Assembly: GCA_009103225.1 (NCBI GenBank)
Contig: RHPI01000773.1
Location: forward strand, 125,982 to 183,223
Direction: 5' to 3'
Length of the DNA: 57,242 nt
Origin: Chlorokybus atmophyticus
Lineage: Eukaryota > Streptophyta > Chlorokybophyceae > Chlorokybales > Chlorokybaceae
The notes beneath the pieces were generated by a model, which had not been told where the DNA came from, did not search any database, and worked only from the letters and a program-made list of their open reading frames with translations. Below are positions 44,640 to 54,628 of this stretch, in pieces (within the stretch, counting starts at the first letter, position 1; the number at the start of each line of letters is the position of its first letter). The position numbers and the translations under genes were made by a program.

Positions 44640-46690
44640 CTTATCCGTTTGATTATTGTAGGCATTGCTTGCAACTTTGTATAGACTGAGTCACACCATG
44701 CTACAGACAGCCAGGCGATGCTGGTGATGGCAGGGGAGTCACGCGTGCATGTGCACACAAGTGTGGTCAACTGTTGAAAATATAATGCCTAATGTTGCTT
44801 GAAAATCAGGAACGGTTGACTAGAGCTTGTGTATACAACAGAAGCAATAGCTTATGCGTTCGCAATCAGACAATGCAATATCCGGTTTTGTGCATGCTTA
44901 CACATGCGGATATTTATGCACCTAAGAGCATGCGTGCATTTGTGACTTTGGAAGAAGCTCGGCGGTAGAATGATGGATATGATGGCAGTAATTGGTACTA
45001 ATTGTGTATCATAGTTGTCACCTCTTTTTGAATGGCATTATGAGCATGAATCTTCATCCAATAATATTCGCCTTACAATACCAAGGCCAACTTGGAATGG
45101 GGCCCTTGTACGTAATATGCGCGCTATGCAGGATGTGATAAGTTGCAAAGCAATGTACGCATGTATGTGATGTACATATGTTCTTTATGACGAATATGTT
45201 ATGGAGACAACAACATCAAGCTGAAACATCTTACAATGATAGCGTCATCAGCCAATGGTTGGAAGATCGCTTTGCACATGGTCGAAAGAAGCATTGCTGT
45301 AATCATCAACGTAAACATGTATACGATTCAAAGCAAAGTAAAACCACATTATAACATATTACCCATAAACATCATTTAGCCTTATTCGATAAAGCAAATT
45401 ATATCGTACAAAGGCGATGCCAATTCTGCACATCGGACCCATGTAAGCAATCACAACCCTCACTAAGGGTTGGCAACAGCGCAGCGAGCTTCAGAGCGTT
45501 TGTTAATCTCAGAGCCCAAACTTGATGCAAATGCCGATATCTCAGCAATACCGCCGCATCAAGGCTTAATGGGCTTGTGGTCCAAGTAGTGAGCATGCAT
45601 GCTTTCCTCTACCTTCCTCTACCTACCTTCATATTGCAAGGTCCTTGAAGGTCGCCTTTCTCGCCGCAAGTGACACCCTGCATATTAAGAGTGAGCTAGC
45701 TCTACCACACTCCATGTGCTAACTCTATCTCTCGCAACCACACTATGGGATTCGGAGACTACGAACCAAAACACTATTGTTGGCCTTTTGTATCTAACCA
45801 TGTTGATGTCATAAAACATTGCAGAGACATTCAACTATGTGGTTACCGCCTGGCACGCGGTAGTGATTGAGGCCATGATTAGCCCATAACTTGGATGGAG
45901 ATGCACATTACAGCATGCATGCTTGTGTGACTGACGGGGCAGGCAGGTAGTGATAGTGTGAGAGATGTCGTTAGTAGCCGCTACTTCTATCTCCACTACC
46001 TGGCCAGTGCTGAAGTGGTGATCTGTCTGGTTGTGACCGGCTGTGTGTACAAGAGATGGCTACCATGTGGTCACTATAGTGAGCACATGCATGTGCGGTT
46101 TGCTTCACACCATGTACATTGATGCACCATGTTGTAGGCGAGACAGATTCATGCAATGCCTCAAGTTTGCATAAAGCACATGCTTGGAGTGCTGATTGTA
46201 TGAAATACAATTGAGCGGTTACTTACGCCTTTGCAAGTGCATGTGCACGCACGAGGTTATGTACACGCTTGCCAAGTATGCTTTGGAATGTTCGTCTGCT
46301 TGCACACAAACATGCACATGTGTGTGTGTATGCATAAGGGTGGTGGAGTACATGTTTGCGTACGCGTGTGGCTGGGCGGCTGGTGGGCCGGCCAGCAAGT
46401 GGGTTGGTGTGTGAGTTTGAGTGCTGGGATGCATGCATGCGAATCTGTGCAGGCTGTGTGGTCACACATGCAAGCGAGTGAATGCATATTTGGTCCTTCG
46501 CATGCTCATGTGGTTGTGCATGTGTGTAGGCTTGTGGTACTCATCCCATGAATACGTGCGCCCATGCACAAGTACATGCAGTCACTTGCAGACAGTCCTC
46601 TCGCATTAACATTAATGGACTCTCACGCTGTGGCACCTTGCAAGTTGTGTAACGCTGTTCCTCCGTATTGTCCTCAACTTGACCACGCAC
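44640..46690. other. Intergenic, no gene seen
   Basis: AT-rich DNA, then a GTGTGCATGC-rich stretch near 46230-46560. No phased exons or RNA genes recognised. Confidence 0.4.
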
Positions 46691-46790
46691 CCTTGTTGTT
46701 AGTTGAAGACAACCACCTAGAGCTCAGCTCGGGCTTTGGAATTGACTCACGAATAGCCTTCCTCATCGCGACTCAGCCACTCTGGGCTTT

Positions 46791-47833
46791 TCATAGGGGC
46801 ATAATGTGGTACATGTTCATAGCGACCGCGAGTGGCGGGACGACGTTGTTGTAACCATCCACGTCCTGCATGAGCTTGGTGAGGTCGGCTGAACAGGTGA
46901 CGGTCTCCTTCTCAAGCTGGCTTGCAATTCCAACAGCCAGCGTGCAGGAGACATGGCCGTCGATGATGTGTCGCGGGCGCGCTGGATGCCAGCATAGCTG
47001 CTTGACCTTTAGCTCATCCGGGCGCACCCGGCCCGTACACACCATCGTTGTGTCATACAGCTTGCACGCCGTCACTTTCGTGATGCGGTTGGCCTCCACC
47101 GCGTCCAGCAGCACTCGCTGCTGCAGCGAGCGGCGCATGACATGGAGATCAGACACCATGCATGCGAGCTCAAACTTGAGCTCGCTCTTCTTGATGAACT
47201 TGAGGTGGGGAAATGTGCTGCCTTCAAGAGGCTCCAGGATGACCCAGTCGGGATTCAAATTCCCTGCCACCATACACAGTGGGTGTGAGAAGTTCCGTTC
47301 CATTTCACAAAGCGGGAGGCTACTCTTGATTTCTGATGACAGCACATGCACCTCAAAGAGTGTCGCTTCACACCAGAAAACTTGTGCTCAGCTGTTGAGG
47401 CACAACAGCATAGTTTCACAAGAACAGCAATATGGAGAGCTTGTCCTAGGACACAGTAGTAATGTGTGGCTACAATCAAGGCAAGAGGGAGGTATTCTCT
47501 GAGGCCACTCCAAGCAGTGTTGAAGTGATCACTGTGAGCAAAACATGAAGCAAAGAGAGACTAACACAGCGACTGGCCAAGCCATGCTGAGAGCTTACCA
47601 TCACCAGCGCGGTCACCGTCGCCTTGCTGAGTGGTCGCGCAGGTGGTGACGATGGCAACGAGGCGCGGGAGCATCTTCGTTTTTGCCACGGTGAGCTTTG
47701 GCATAGGCGTGCCAATGCTTGCGGGAGGCTGCGCAGCTGCGTGCCACATCCTCGGCCTCGGCCTGCTACCAGCTGCATGATGCGCAGCATGTGCCGGGGA
47801 AAGGGAGCTGTAGACCGCGCGAGCGAATGCCAT
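46791..47833 (-). pseudogene. Family copy F, opposite strand, C terminus lost
   Basis: Exon 1 is 47833-47599 (MAFARAVYSSLSPAHAAHHA) and the intron 47598-47264 (GTAAGC...GGCAG, phase 1). Exon 2 is 47263-46791, giving 235 codons. It opens GNLNPDWVILEPLEGS and has FIKKSELKFELACMVSD, LQQRVLLDAVEANRITK, MVCTGRVRPDEL, MQDVDGYNNVVPP and YHIMPL, where TGA replaces the Glu codon of the family's PLEKAPEW. Past this stop the family sequence (SPEWLSRDEEGY-like) continues with a 1-nt deletion, so about 23 conserved residues are lost. It is probably a recent pseudogene or a shortened isoform. Its upstream flank matches that of copy A over more than 1 kb. Confidence 0.55.
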
Positions 47834-47849
47834 CTTTGTGTGAGAGGCA

Positions 47850-47910
47850 GAGGGAGAGGGAGAGGGAGAGGGAGAGAGGGAGCGAGGGAGAGAGGGAGAG
47901 AGGGAGATGC
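47850..47910 (+). repeat. GAGAGG/GAGGGA purine tract near start of copy F
   Basis: Imperfect GGGAGA repeats (CT-rich on the coding strand) lie just upstream of the ATG of copy F, probably 5' UTR. Confidence 0.7.
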
Positions 47911-48321
47911 TGCTGTGCCTGGGCTTGAGGCTAATTGAGTGGTACAACGGGCCGTTCTAGCTTGTGGAGTGGAGAGTAAGGGTGTTGAGCTAAAGGGTGG
48001 GCGCAGAGCCCCTCTCGCAACTTCCTCATGCATGCACAGGTTGCAAAGGACTGCATGCACGCATGGCGCATGCTTGCACCGCTGACTGAACGACAACTAT
48101 GGCAACAGATGGCAACGCCCCAATGACAGCAACGCAGAGCACCCTGCCTGACCCGACCACTGGTCTGTTGAGCTCCCGGGCGTCTGTCTACCCCAGTCGG
48201 GAGGGTCGCAGCAGCAGGCAGAGGCTCAGCAACGCTGGATGATGGATGGGGAAGCCGCGTAACACCTCCTCGCCTCGCCTCGCCGCAGCAACCCTTTTCG
48301 TAATGCTCTCGACTTAGCAGT

Positions 48322-48382
48322 CAGCTTAAGCTTAAGCTTAAGCTTAAGCTGAGCTTGAGCTCAAGCTCAGCTTAAGCTTGGG
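48322..48382. repeat. AAGCTT tandem/palindromic cluster upstream of copy F
   Basis: CTTAAG/AAGCTT units repeat about five times, then mirror through GAGCTTGAGCTCAAGCTC. The whole 60 bp is nearly self-complementary. The family CAGCTGTCAC motif (minus strand) follows at 48389-48398. Confidence 0.8.
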
Positions 48383-48659
48383 CTGAACGTGACAGCTGCC
48401 TGTCAGTGCCCTGGGGTTGGCATGCACGCCGGCAGGGCGGCGGCGGCAGGCGCTGGGAGAGTAGGGGGTTGAGGGGATGGGGGCAGTCAGGGAAAAGAGA
48501 CTCTTGCCTTCTGGAAGGAAGCGGGCATGGCGTGGCGCAGCTGCTGCTGAGCCGGTTGGTGGTGCTGCACAGGTACCGCAGTTCTGGCGGGAGAGGTGAC
48601 ATTCTCTCACTTTCGCGCTGGAGCCATGTACGCATGCTCATGTTGTACATGTAATGTTT

Positions 48660-49160
48660 ACTCAAAAACATGCGTAAGCGTCTGCAAAGCTAGTCATGTC
48701 GTTGCCGTGAGTAAACATCCCCTTCACAACAAATGCTAGTAATCCTGGTGCTGCTATGCTACACAGGATTCTCTCACTGTTTTGCAACTATGCTACGTGC
48801 GTTGCTGTTCTATCTATAACTTTGCAATTGTCTCGTTGTCGCGTGCTCTTCAAAGGCTCCATCCATCCCCACTGCGTGATAATGTGCTTCTCTCTCGCTC
48901 GCTCTAACACACGGAGGTGTAAATTTACAAACACACGGACATGCTCACCTACGCTGATGTGAAAATATGCCAGTCTTTGGAGCAGATAACCATACTACAG
49001 AACCTGTTGCCAACCATTGCCAGTGTGACAACGCTAACTTATGTCGCGTAACAGAAGGGGTGACGGTGCAGAGGAGTCCAAGACCAGCGATGGTTGTGAC
49101 GCATGCCGGAAATGGCGCTGCCTGGCTGAACCCTCTGCTCCCATCAGGTAGTTAACGTAC
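48660..49160 (-). repeat. Upstream duplicated block of copy F
   Basis: On the minus strand it matches 14500-15080 upstream of copy A in order, including GAGAAGCACATTATCACGCA and GACATGACTAGC. It marks an inverted, dispersed member of the A/B duplication. Confidence 0.6.
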
Positions 49161-50559
49161 TACGCGGCAAGCAGCCGGTATTGTCTATGTATATGCCTAT
49201 ACACGTGTGTGCAACTGTGTGCGCTTGCCAAGTACACTTGCGCAGAGTCACGGGCGGTCCTGCACATGCAACTGACTGCACACGCATGCGAGGATGCGCG
49301 CATGTTGGCTGATAAAACTCCTTTGCACAGTTTTGTTCTACAGGCTATACATACACCGTGTATAGCCTGTGTGTATGTTGGGCCATCATACACAGGAGCC
49401 CGTGTGGGCATGTAACTTGAAACCGCATGCACTTACTTGCATGACTCACGGGGTGGTAAAATTGGTAGAATAGTGATGTAGTTGTGCCCGGTGGTTAACC
49501 TTAGGACGCTGTAGGTAATGATAGTTGCTTTGCTCATCCCGTGTTTATTGCATGGTCTATGCATGTTCACTACGCATTTCATGTACAAACATTCACAACA
49601 TTAAAATCAAGCGGAATTCTCAGCATGTTCCATATGTTATTTGTCACCTATCAATCACTGTGACCACTCAAGCACACAACTTCCCGACCCTCCACTTGGA
49701 GTGCTTGTTGCAAGTGCATCTGTACTGCGCCTCGCCATAGCACTTGTCTAGCTTCCGCTCATGTGGTAGATTTGCACGATTGCATATCGTTTTGAAAGCC
49801 CGGGTGGGACCCCAGGTGACCAAGCGTGTATATATAAGGGGTATGGTACGGTGGCAGCATGCATGGTGTGGACAATGCGAATGGCATGCATCAGCACAAG
49901 CATGCACACGCTATGCACATGTGTACAGAAAATGCGAGAGGGGTATGTGGGAGGGAAGCCTTCCCCCAGCTAACCCCCTGAGGAGGTCAGCTCTCCCTCG
50001 CATCACGTTGACATAGGTCTCCGCTACATCCATGAGGCAATCCTAGCGCAAGTGCAATATGCCAAATACTTGCTTGTTGATTAAGCGATGCAACCGTCGC
50101 ATACATCTGCTACGCCTCTTATGTTACGCATGTTGGCGCAACTAGAATAGTATCTTAGATTGTTTTACACATAACATGTGCATGTGGGCAAAACTTCTTG
50201 GATTGCACCGGCATGCAGATGTATAGGAGCACACATAACATTTAAACTGTGTGATGCAATGCTAGCATTGAACACAACGAGCGTACGAGCACAACGAACT
50301 TATTCTTTTTAGCCACTTCCACAACAACTGATCGGTTGTTATTACTGCAATAGCCATCATTGTGCACGTCAATGAACCATATGAAGCAATACCTTCTTGC
50401 AACTTCCTCGCCATATATTGAATCACATGTTCATGTACTCAAGCAACAACCACATGTTTATACGGCTGAGTGCATGTGCACTCAATTAAATGACGTAAGC
50501 ATCAATATTGCAAATAATAGTTTTTTACGTACTTGTTTTGCCTAGCCCCGTTCCTACTC
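49161..50559. other. Intergenic, no gene seen
   Basis: Short frames only. A palindromic CAGGCTATACA...TGTATAGCCTG pair lies at about 49341-49370. Confidence 0.4.
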
Positions 50560-51085
50560 TGTAACGAGAGCAATAATAATAGGGGTATTATTGCTACCTG
50601 AATAACACATTTTGTATGAATAAGTATTTAAATATGCTTATTTATACCTCTTTTCTACGGTTCCTCGCTTATTAAAGGCTATGATGCTTTATCATAGCTT
50701 AAATAAGTCCCAGTGGGTGTAGAACCGCTTATTCAAGCCTATTTAGTGTCACATTCGATATAATGTGATTACTATCTCGTTAGGTACCTTACGATAGGTA
50801 TCTTTGGATAGGTACCTTATCGATAGGTACCTTATCTGAGCTGTGATTGGCTCACGCTAGATTTCCTAACTACCCTATCTGTAGGGTCGATATCTAGTTG
50901 TGAGTTAATTATCGAGAGTTATATAGTTGATATACTCTTGATATAAAAGGTCACATCAATCTGATGTGGGGACTTTCAGTTCTCTGCTCAGTGGCGGCCA
51001 CGCCGCTGAAAGGCTTGTCATAGGCGGTGTGGGTGTTGGGGTAGAGGATTGAAGGGGCATCACCGGCGACGGTGGTGCTGTTACA
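50560..51085 (+). repeat. 5' LTR (526 bp) of chromovirus
   Basis: Starts TGTAACGAGAGC, ends GCTGTTACA. The start is repeated at 57057. It contains a cluster of TAGGTACCTTA repeats (about 50783-50835) and a TATAAAAG box (50942-50949). Confidence 0.85.
50942..50949 (+). promoter_or_regulatory. TATA box of chromovirus LTR
   Basis: TATAAAAG about 380 bp into the LTR, placing the likely start of the R region downstream. Confidence 0.55.
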
Positions 51086-51086
51086 T

Positions 51087-51104
51087 TGGTATCCAGGAGC
51101 TGGG
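51087..51104 (+). other. Primer-binding site
   Basis: TGGTATCCAGGAGC one base after the LTR. Its first seven bases match the initiator-Met-type TGGTATC site; the rest deviates. Confidence 0.6.
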
Positions 51105-51359
51105 GGGTGACGTGGGTACTTATAGGGGGCGGCGACCTGCTTTCGGCCAATCAGGAGCGTCGGCGGCGGCCTCCTATTCGTCCACGCAGCCCAAGCTTCA
51201 AGTTCGCTTCCCCGCGTTACCTCCACGTTGAAGCCACCTATCAAAGAGGCGGCCTCTCCACGTGTGAGGTACCATCACACGTCGGTGACTTGCCTGCTTG
51301 CCTGCTTGTCAGCTGCTTGCCAGGTGCTTGCCAAGTGCACGTGTGTACTTTCATGCACA

Positions 51360-51820
51360 TCACACAGTGGCTTGCCAGTGCACTATGATTGCTTGCAGTA
51401 ATTGCCTGTCATTGCATGCGGTGATTGCGGCTTGCTAGTGTGCCATCACTGTTTGTCACACTTAGTGCGCTGTTATTGCTTGCAGTGATTGCCTGTCATT
51501 GCATGCGGTGATTGCTTGTCATTGTGCTTGCCAGTGCATGTCACAGTTAGTCACCGTGCGGCTTGCCTGTTGCATGCCTGTGACGTACCTGTGACCTGCC
51601 AGTGGCTTTGCCGGGTCGTTTGACCCGGGTCCGTAAGTTCCAAACCAAACTGTTCCCAAACCCTCCTCCTCTGGCTTCGGCCTGGAGATCGGGACTTGGT
51701 TAGGACAGTTGTGGGGAGGTTCTAGGACAATCTGTTCCCAAACCCTGTTGATCTGAAACCCTCCCCCTCTGGCTTCGGCCTGGAGATCGGGACTTGGTTG
51801 AGGACAACACAGGGTTAGGA
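51360..51820 (+). repeat. Repeats in chromovirus leader
   Basis: Two sets are seen. TTGCCTGTCATTGCATGCGG recurs near 51400 and 51490. A ~100-bp duplication carrying CTGGCTTCGGCCTGGAGATC recurs near 51671 and 51771. Leader repeats may affect packaging or translation. Confidence 0.65.
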
Positions 51821-52000
51821 CGTTTTGGTCCCACTCAGACTTGTTCTGTTTGGTGACACTCCAGATCCAACCTTTCCTATTTTAGGACTGGTTTGGACTC
51901 CGTTTGGGACTTTTACAACTTGGGGTCATTTTGATCCTCTCGTTGAACCTGGTCCATTGGTGAGGTTCTCACCATCCCATTCTGCCTGTTTTGCAGACAA

Positions 52001-53128
52001 ATGGAAGAAAACTCGGTTCCCACCTCAAAAGGGGAGAGCTCAGAAAAAGAGCAACTTTCCCGTGAGGAGGAATTTCCATCCATGGAAGACATTCCGAATC
52101 CGGATGATGCACCTGATGAGTCTCAAGCTGCTAAAGCTGCGGAAGCTTCAGTGGATGATAGATCACCTTCTATATTCCCTGAGTTTTCTATTCGCATGAC
52201 ACAGCAGGACTTGATGGAGCATTTCCTTAGCACCTATGATCAGGACCCTCGTGAGGCAATTGTCTCATTCGTGAACTTTCTCTTCCTATTGGCAGAAAAA
52301 GTTTTAAAGCTCACCACCTTTATGGGGCGAGATTGGGAGGGGCAGATGGGTGAAGGCAAACGTGTTCTGAATATGATCGAGCGTCTGCAGCGTGCTGACG
52401 GTGGTCCACCTGTTCAAGCACTTGCTCGTCCTGCCGAGTTTGTCCCCAACAAGCAAGCGGCCATTTTTGACTGGCTTGTGAAGTTGCGACACTATGTCGA
52501 TTCCCTTCACATTTCTGAGGAGGGGAAATTGCGTGTAGCTGAGTTGCTGATCCCAAACGATGCTCTGGCAGAGTGGTACCGCCGTAAGCAACGGGATACA
52601 AACCTCGGGCGGGAAATGAATCAGTTGTGCTTTTTCATGGAGCAGCGCTATGGTGGCGCAGATCCTGCCCAGGTTGCTCGCAACCAGCTGCACAACCTGC
52701 GTCAGAACGGGCGTCCGGTTCAGCAGTATATCCAGGATTTTCAGTCGTTTGTCAGCAAGATCAATGCTGGCAAACTACCTATCAGTGATGCTGATCAGCT
52801 GGATATGTTCAGGCGTGGCTTGGACACAGATCTCGTGCAGCATGTGGCCGTCAACCCCGCGAGTTTGCAAGAGTGGGCCTCGACGGATTTACCAATGCTG
52901 ATGCAGATGGTTGCTGCTGTGGACAGTGTAAAGCGCTCTCACGCCAACATGCAAACCACGGCAAAAGAGGCAGCCCCGGTTTCAGCTGCAAAGCGCCCGG
53001 CCACTGGCAACAAACCTTTTGTGAAAAAGGCGAAACCATCTCATCCTGCTGGCCCCTACAATGCGGCCAAATCCATCATCACTTGCAGTTTCTGCAAGAA
53101 GACAGGTCATGGGGAGGCTACGTGCTAG
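52001..53128 (+). CDS. gag: Chromovirus Gag (375 aa)
   Basis: The ATG at 52001 (MEENSVPTSKG) opens 375 codons. The acidic N-terminal 70 residues precede a Gag capsid-like domain (about 150-300) with LAEWYRRKQ, LCFFMEQRYGG and LRQNGRPVQQYIQDFQSF. A basic Lys/Ala/Pro linker and one zinc knuckle, CSFCKKTGHGEATC (C-x2-C-x4-H-x4-C), end the protein. The TAG at 53126-53128 directly follows the last knuckle Cys. The same frame stays open for 15 more codons to a second TAG (53174-53176) and then into pol. Gag forms the virus-like particle and binds the element RNA. Confidence 0.85.
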   Translation: MEENSVPTSKGESSEKEQLSREEEFPSMEDIPNPDDAPDESQAAKAAEASVDDRSPSIFPEFSIRMTQQDLMEHFLSTYDQDPREAIVSFVNFLFLLAEKVLKLTTFMGRDWEGQMGEGKRVLNMIERLQRADGGPPVQALARPAEFVPNKQAAIFDWLVKLRHYVDSLHISEEGKLRVAELLIPNDALAEWYRRKQRDTNLGREMNQLCFFMEQRYGGADPAQVARNQLHNLRQNGRPVQQYIQDFQSFVSKINAGKLPISDADQLDMFRRGLDTDLVQHVAVNPASLQEWASTDLPMLMQMVAAVDSVKRSHANMQTTAKEAAPVSAAKRPATGNKPFVKKAKPSHPAGPYNAAKSIITCSFCKKTGHGEATC

Positions 53129-53176
53129 GCCAAACAGAATGCACAGAAGGCCAAGCAGCAGAGAGACAAGAAATAG

Positions 53177-54628
53177 GAATTGTCCGTGGTTGGTAGCTTA
53201 GTCGAGCAGAACGACTTTAAAAACTCTGTACTTCTTGATAAAGTTTCCTCTCTTTGCGATGTATCAGATGTATGGACTGATATGAGCACACCACCTGTGT
53301 TGAGAAATGCAAACGGTTGTGTTTTAATCAATGTTCCATTCTCTGAATTAGTAACTGCTGTTAAGCACTTACACGAGTTGCAATTACAACATGCTATCAC
53401 TGCATGTGTAGTTATCCCTCGATATCATGGCCCGTGGTCGCGATTGTTGAAAGGGGGAGAAGTAATCATGCAACTCTCACGCAAAGATACAGGAGCTTCA
53501 CCATTGCAAGTGATCTTTATCAAGTCTGCTACCAATCACGGCACTCCGACATTAGCTACATTTGATGGTCACTCAGTGCCACTCAAATGGAGATTTGAGA
53601 GTCAACTTATGGGTACACCATGTACAGCATTGATTGATACTGGTGCAAACCATAACTTTGTTGAACATGCTTGGGTGAAACGTAATAACATTCCTTTCAC
53701 ACCAGTCACGTCATATGTACGTGCTGCTGGTTCCACTCTCAATGCAATGGGAGAGGTAAAAGGGCGTTTTGTTATTAATGGCCATATAACCCGACCAGCC
53801 TTCATCGTGGTGGATATTGGTATCCCCGGGGTGGATGTTGTTTTAGGGGAACAATGGCACACTGAAGCAGGTTTACAATTAGACTCTCGAGCCAATACGT
53901 GCACCCTTCGTAAAGGGAAACGTAGGATGACTTTAACAGCATCTGTACCCGCACGTATACCACGCGATAATGTTCCGCTCCTCTCTGCTATGCAATTGAA
54001 ACGTTGCATGCGTAAACGTGAGGACGTATACTTACTGCACTTACGACAGGTGGAAACACCTGCTGAACAGGCTATCAGTGACCCTGTGGTGCAGTCACTT
54101 ACGGAACAATACGCAGATGTATTTCAGGATGAACTCCCAGAGTTGCCTCCCGATCGAAACATACATCATACCATTCCGTTAGAAGAGGGGGCAAAGCCAC
54201 CTTGGCGGCCTATATACAGGCTAAGTCCCTTAGAACACGCGGAGATGGAAAAACAGCTCAAAGAGTTATTGGACAAAGGTTTAATAACAAAGAGCATATC
54301 TCCTTTTGGTGCACCAATTTTGTTTGTGCCCAAAAAGAATGGCAAGCTACGCATGTGTATTGATTACCGTGCGTTGAACAAGGTCACTGTGAAAAACAGA
54401 TACCCTTTGCCTCGGATTGATGACTTGTTTGATAAGCTGTCAGGTGCAACAGTGTTCAGCACGCTGGATTTGACCAGTGGTTATCATCAAATCAAAATCC
54501 ACCCGTCGGATATACAAAAAACTGCATTTCGCACCCCACTAGGACACTTTGAGTATATAAGTGTTACCGTTTGGGTTAACAAATGCACCGGCTACATTTC
54601 AGACAGCAATGAACACGGTATTTGCTGA
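53177..54628 (+). CDS. pol: Chromovirus Pol, 5' part: protease and RT N-terminal half
   Basis: Same frame as gag, after the second TAG. No ATG lies at its beginning, so expression probably depends on Gag continuation rather than an own start. The protease has [11 protein letters not shown] (Asp-Thr-Gly near residue 153) and [14 protein letters not shown] begins around residue 335 with [31 protein letters not shown] and [13 protein letters not shown] (motif A catalytic Asp). After GHFEYI the frame is lost: the conserved continuation is in frame 3 from about 54556, consistent with one extra base near 54550-54560. The last ~20 residues of this frame are nonsense. Confidence 0.8.
   Translation, partial: ELSVVGSLVEQNDFKNSVLLDKVSSLCDVSDVWTDMSTPPVLRNANGCVLINVPFSELVTAVKHLHELQLQHAITACVVIPRYHGPWSRLLKGGEVIMQLSRKDTGASPLQVIFIKSATNHGTPTLATFDGHSVPLKWRFESQLMGTPCTALIDTGANHNFVEHAWVKRNNIPFTPVTSYVRAAGSTLNAMGEVKGRFVINGHITRPAFIVVDIGIPGVDVVLGEQWHTEAGLQLDSRANTCTLRKGKRRMTLTASVPARIPRDNVPLLSAMQLKRCMRKREDVYLLHLRQVETPAEQAISDPVVQSLTEQYADVFQDELPELPPDRNIHHTIPLEEGAKPPWRPIYRLSPLEHAEMEKQLKELLDKGLITKSISPFGAPILFVPKKNGKLRMCIDYRALNKVTVKNRYPLPRIDDLFDKLSGATVFSTLDLTSGYHQIKIHPSDIQKTAFRTPLGHFEYISVTVWVNKCTGYISDSNEHGIC

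Noticed and set aside
53126-53176. Nuclear TAG reassigned to glutamine, as in some ulvophyte algae
   Set aside because: TAG terminates several intact host genes here at conserved C-terminal positions, so local readthrough or mutation in the element is more likely.
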